From Cycloclasticus sp. (GTDB lineage: Bacteria; Pseudomonadota; Gammaproteobacteria; Methylococcales; Cycloclasticaceae): 7,672 nt of DNA. Below, one piece after another: positions 5,760 to 7,672 of this stretch (the first letter of the stretch is position 1; each line of letters starts with the position of its first letter). The DNA is taken from NCBI GenBank assembly GCA_016764415.1, contig JAESRY010000090.1, forward strand, positions 1 through 7,672. Reading direction: 5' to 3'. Made by a program: the position numbers and the translations under genes. The notes below the pieces were generated by a model, which saw nothing but the letters and a program-made list of their open reading frames with translations, made no database searches and was not told where the DNA came from.

Positions 5760-6421
5760 ACTTCTTCTTCCTCAGCGGATGGTGCAAATCCGCGTTGTTC
5801 GTAAAAATCAAAAATAGCGGTTAATACCTCATCAGGTGTTTCGCATATTTGGAAGAGGTCGAGGTCTTTTTCGTTAATAGTTCCTGCGGCTAAAAGCGTG
5901 TCTGAGAACCAAGAAATCAGGCCGCTCCAGAAGGCTTTGTTGATTAATATAATCGGTATTCGTCGTGATTTCCCCGTTTGAATGAGGGTGAGAATTTCAG
6001 CTAATTCGTCCAGCGTGCCAAACCCACCGGGTAATACAACGTAGGCCGTCGCGTATTTCACAAACATGACTTTGCGTGCAAAAAAGTGACGAAAATTTAG
6101 GCTGATGTCTTGATAAGGGTTGGTGTGTTGCTCATGAGGTAGGCTGATATTCAAGCCTATGCTGGACGAAGACCCCTCAAAAGCGCCTTTATTTGCCGCT
6201 TCCATAATGCCGGGGCCGCCACCGCTAATGACAGAAAAGCCGGCATTAGATAAAGCAAGACAAATGGCTTCGGCGCGTTGGTAGTCGGGGTGATCTTCTT
6301 TAAGCCGAGCAGATCCGTATACGCTAACGGCTGGCCGAATGTGCGATAGCTGTTCAAAGCCATCAACAAACTCAGCGATTATTTGAAATATTTTCCATGC
6401 TTCGCGTTTTTGATTATTCAT
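5744..6421 (-). CDS. LOG family (TIGR00730-type) nucleoside 5'-monophosphate phosphoribohydrolase
   Basis: LOG-family enzymes have a Rossmann-like fold and cleave the N-glycosidic bond of nucleotides such as AMP or cytokinin riboside monophosphates, releasing the base and ribose 5-phosphate; in many bacteria the real substrate is uncertain. The start used here gives 225 residues. Key features are VSVYGSAR (33-40), ISGGGPGIMEAANKGA (65-80), a FFARKVMF segment (113-120), and the signature PGGFGTLDE (131-139) with E139, which contributes to substrate binding and catalysis. An ATG 18 nt upstream (6439) is in frame, but AAGAGG (6428-6433) sits 6 nt before the ATG at 6421 and nothing similar precedes the upstream one, so 6421 is preferred. 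The C-terminus is acidic (SAEEEEVLLEL). It is soluble and diverges from polA. The closest named relatives are PpnN- or YvdD/LOG-type proteins; I do not assign a symbol. Confidence 0.88.
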   Translation of the reverse strand: MNNQKREAWKIFQIIAEFVDGFEQLSHIRPAVSVYGSARLKEDHPDYQRAEAICLALSNAGFSVISGGGPGIMEAANKGAFEGSSSSIGLNISLPHEQHTNPYQDISLNFRHFFARKVMFVKYATAYVVLPGGFGTLDELAEILTLIQTGKSRRIPIILINKAFWSGLISWFSDTLLAAGTINEKDLDLFQICETPDEVLTAIFDFYEQRGFAPSAEEEEVLLEL

Positions 6422-6427
6422 AAGCGG

Positions 6428-6433
6428 CCTCTT
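6428..6433 (-). promoter_or_regulatory. Ribosome binding site deciding the LOG gene start
   Basis: AAGAGG on the minus strand lies 6 nt before the ATG at 6421. It overlaps codons 3-5 that would follow the alternative ATG at 6439, which itself has no purine-rich site; this favours the shorter protein. Confidence 0.6.
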
Positions 6434-6460
6434 TTGCATAACATGATGACTTGTTCTGAC

Positions 6461-6468
6461 AGTATAAT
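6461..6468. promoter_or_regulatory. Shared, near-symmetric -10 element between the LOG gene and polA
   Basis: AGTATAAT contains a perfect plus-strand -10, TATAAT (6463-6468), and a five-of-six minus-strand -10, TATACT (complement of 6461-6466). Initiation about 7 bp downstream in each direction would give leaders of roughly 24 nt for polA and 33 nt for the LOG gene. Neither direction has a good -35 at 16-18 bp. The element is the only strong -10 match in the 77-bp divergent gap. Confidence 0.5.
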
Positions 6469-6498
6469 CGGCAACGTAAACAATAATGGATACTTTTT

Positions 6499-7672
6499 AT
6501 GACTGACCAAACGTTGGTGTTAGTTGACGGCTCTTCTTACCTGTTTCGTGCTTATCACGCGCTGCCATTGCTAACCAATTCAAAAGGCGAATACACCAAT
6601 GCTATTTTGGGTGTAACGAATATGTTGAAGAAGTTAGTCGATACCTATCCGGACGCTTATTTGGGGGTGATATTTGATGCGCCCGGAAAGACGTTTAGAA
6701 ATGATATGTACCCAGAATACAAAGCAAACCGGTCGGCAATGCCTGAAGAACTTCGAGAACAAATAAAGCCGCTTCATGAATTAATAAAAGCAATGGGTTT
6801 GCCGATTGTTATGGAATCAGGCGTTGAAGCGGATGATGTGATTGGTACGCTCGCGCAACAAGCTGAAGCGGCAGGGCTTAAGGTGATTATTTCTACCGGC
6901 GACAAGGATATTGCGCAATTGGTTACGGATAAAATATCGTTGATTAACACGATGAATAATCAGTGGTTGGATCGCGATGGTGTGAAAGAAAAATTCGGCG
7001 TGCCGCCAGAACGAATTATTGATTATTTGGCGTTAATGGGTGACACCTCAGACAATATTCCTGGTGTTCCAAAGGTAGGTCCAAAAACGGCTGCAAAATG
7101 GCTAAATGAATTCGGTTCACTCGATGAAATTATCGCCAGAGCTGATGAAATAAAGGGCAAAGTGGGTGAAAGTCTGCGCGATCACCTTGATGCGATTCCT
7201 TTATCAAAAGAGCTAGTAACCATTAGATGTGATGTGCCGTTGGACAAAGCCCCAACTGATTTAGTAAGACTTGAAGCTGATGCAGATGCACTGCGTAGCA
7301 TGGTGAGCCATTTTGAATTTAATACGTGGCTGAAGCAATTGGGTGCAGGAGCTGCTGTAACGACCGTGAAGTCAGCGCCGCAAGAGACGGATGATGAGCC
7401 GTTACCACCGACGGTTGAATTAAAAGTAGATACTGTTTTGGACGAAGCCAGCTTTAATAAATGGCTAGAAAAACTATCGAACGCAGCGTTATTTGCTTTT
7501 GATACAGAAACAACCGATTTAGATTACACCAAGGCATTAGTCGTAGGCGTTTCTTTTGCCGTTGAAGCGGGACATGCGGCGTACGTGCCTGTCGCGCATA
7601 CTTACCCGGGTGCGCCAGAGCAATTATCAAGGCAATGGGTGTTGGATCAATTAAAGCCCCTGTTGGAATCTG
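6499..7672 (+). CDS. polA: DNA polymerase I, N-terminal part
   Basis: Pol I fills gaps, removes RNA primers and takes part in excision repair. The frame is open for 391 codons and leaves the window on the right, so the polymerase domain (roughly the last 540 residues) is not seen. The 5'-nuclease domain (about 1-285) begins TLVLVDGSSYLFRAYHALP (5-23), and has FDAPGKTFRNDMYPEYKANR (59-78), the acidic EADDVIGTLA (110-119), STGDKDIAQLV (132-142) and LMGDTSDNIPGVPKVGPKTA (179-198), which includes the helix-hairpin-helix. A polar linker (about 285-305) leads into the 3'-5' exonuclease domain, whose Exo I motif FDTETTDLD (334-342) keeps the metal ligands D335 and E337; proofreading therefore looks intact as far as can be seen. 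A weak GGA lies 8 nt before the ATG. The ATG at 6486 is out of frame and gives only six codons. It is transcribed away from the LOG gene. Confidence 0.97.
   Translation, partial: MTDQTLVLVDGSSYLFRAYHALPLLTNSKGEYTNAILGVTNMLKKLVDTYPDAYLGVIFDAPGKTFRNDMYPEYKANRSAMPEELREQIKPLHELIKAMGLPIVMESGVEADDVIGTLAQQAEAAGLKVIISTGDKDIAQLVTDKISLINTMNNQWLDRDGVKEKFGVPPERIIDYLALMGDTSDNIPGVPKVGPKTAAKWLNEFGSLDEIIARADEIKGKVGESLRDHLDAIPLSKELVTIRCDVPLDKAPTDLVRLEADADALRSMVSHFEFNTWLKQLGAGAAVTTVKSAPQETDDEPLPPTVELKVDTVLDEASFNKWLEKLSNAALFAFDTETTDLDYTKALVVGVSFAVEAGHAAYVPVAHTYPGAPEQLSRQWVLDQLKPLLES

Noticed and set aside
6157..6369. Seventy-codon minus-strand frame inside the LOG gene
   Set aside because: It is a shifted frame of the LOG coding sequence, which carries all the conserved motifs in its own frame.
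6422..6439. Six-residue N-terminal extension of the LOG protein from the ATG at 6439
   Set aside because: There is no ribosome binding site before 6439, whereas AAGAGG is correctly spaced for the ATG at 6421.
6486..6506. Six-codon reading frame starting ATG GAT ACT just before polA
   Set aside because: It is out of frame, overlaps the polA start and has no ribosome binding site; probably chance rather than a leader peptide.

Overview
The window looks like chromosomal DNA of a Gammaproteobacterium, probably a marine lineage related to Pseudomonadales/Cellvibrionales/Oceanospirillales. The main clues are a Pseudomonas-type (APH-fold) homoserine kinase, and the small secreted DUF2782 protein between that kinase and polA, an arrangement I recall from Pseudomonas. 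Base composition is moderate, and the presence of TRAP transport and ovothiol synthesis genes also fits. I cannot name a genus from sequence alone. The genes shift in no obvious way in composition, and I see no integrase, transposase, phage gene, CRISPR array, tRNA or rRNA.

Layout, left to right. Positions 1-152 (minus): the first 50 codons of an antibiotic-biosynthesis-monooxygenase (ABM) domain protein, cut by the window edge. Positions 156-2291 (minus): ovoA, a full-length three-domain 5-histidylcysteine sulfoxide synthase/methyltransferase; the ABM gene starts 3 nt after its stop. Positions 2292-2442: a 151-bp gap with several inverted repeats and the likely ovoA promoter. Positions 2443-3819 and 3809-4321 (minus): dctM and dctQ, the two membrane subunits of a TRAP transporter, overlapping by 11 bp, with no solute-binding-protein gene beside them. 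Positions 4373-5320 (minus): thrB. Positions 5344-5679 (minus): the DUF2782 protein. Positions 5744-6421 (minus): a LOG-family nucleotide phosphoribohydrolase. Positions 6499-7672 (plus): the first 391 codons of polA, diverging from the LOG gene across a 77-bp gap and cut by the right edge.

How the genes work together. DUF2782-thrB-dctQM are tightly packed on one strand and probably share a transcript from a promoter near 5710-5739. ovoA and the ABM gene form a second unit, probably with its own promoter in the 2292-2442 gap. The LOG gene and polA are read outwards from a shared promoter region that has a nearly symmetric -10 element. Functions represented are threonine biosynthesis, organic-anion uptake, ovothiol A synthesis, nucleotide metabolism and DNA repair.

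I found no clear undescribed multi-gene system. The observations most worth following are the ovoA-ABM coupling, the palindromes ahead of ovoA, the TRAP membrane pair behind thrB without a binding protein, and the symmetric -10 between the LOG gene and polA.
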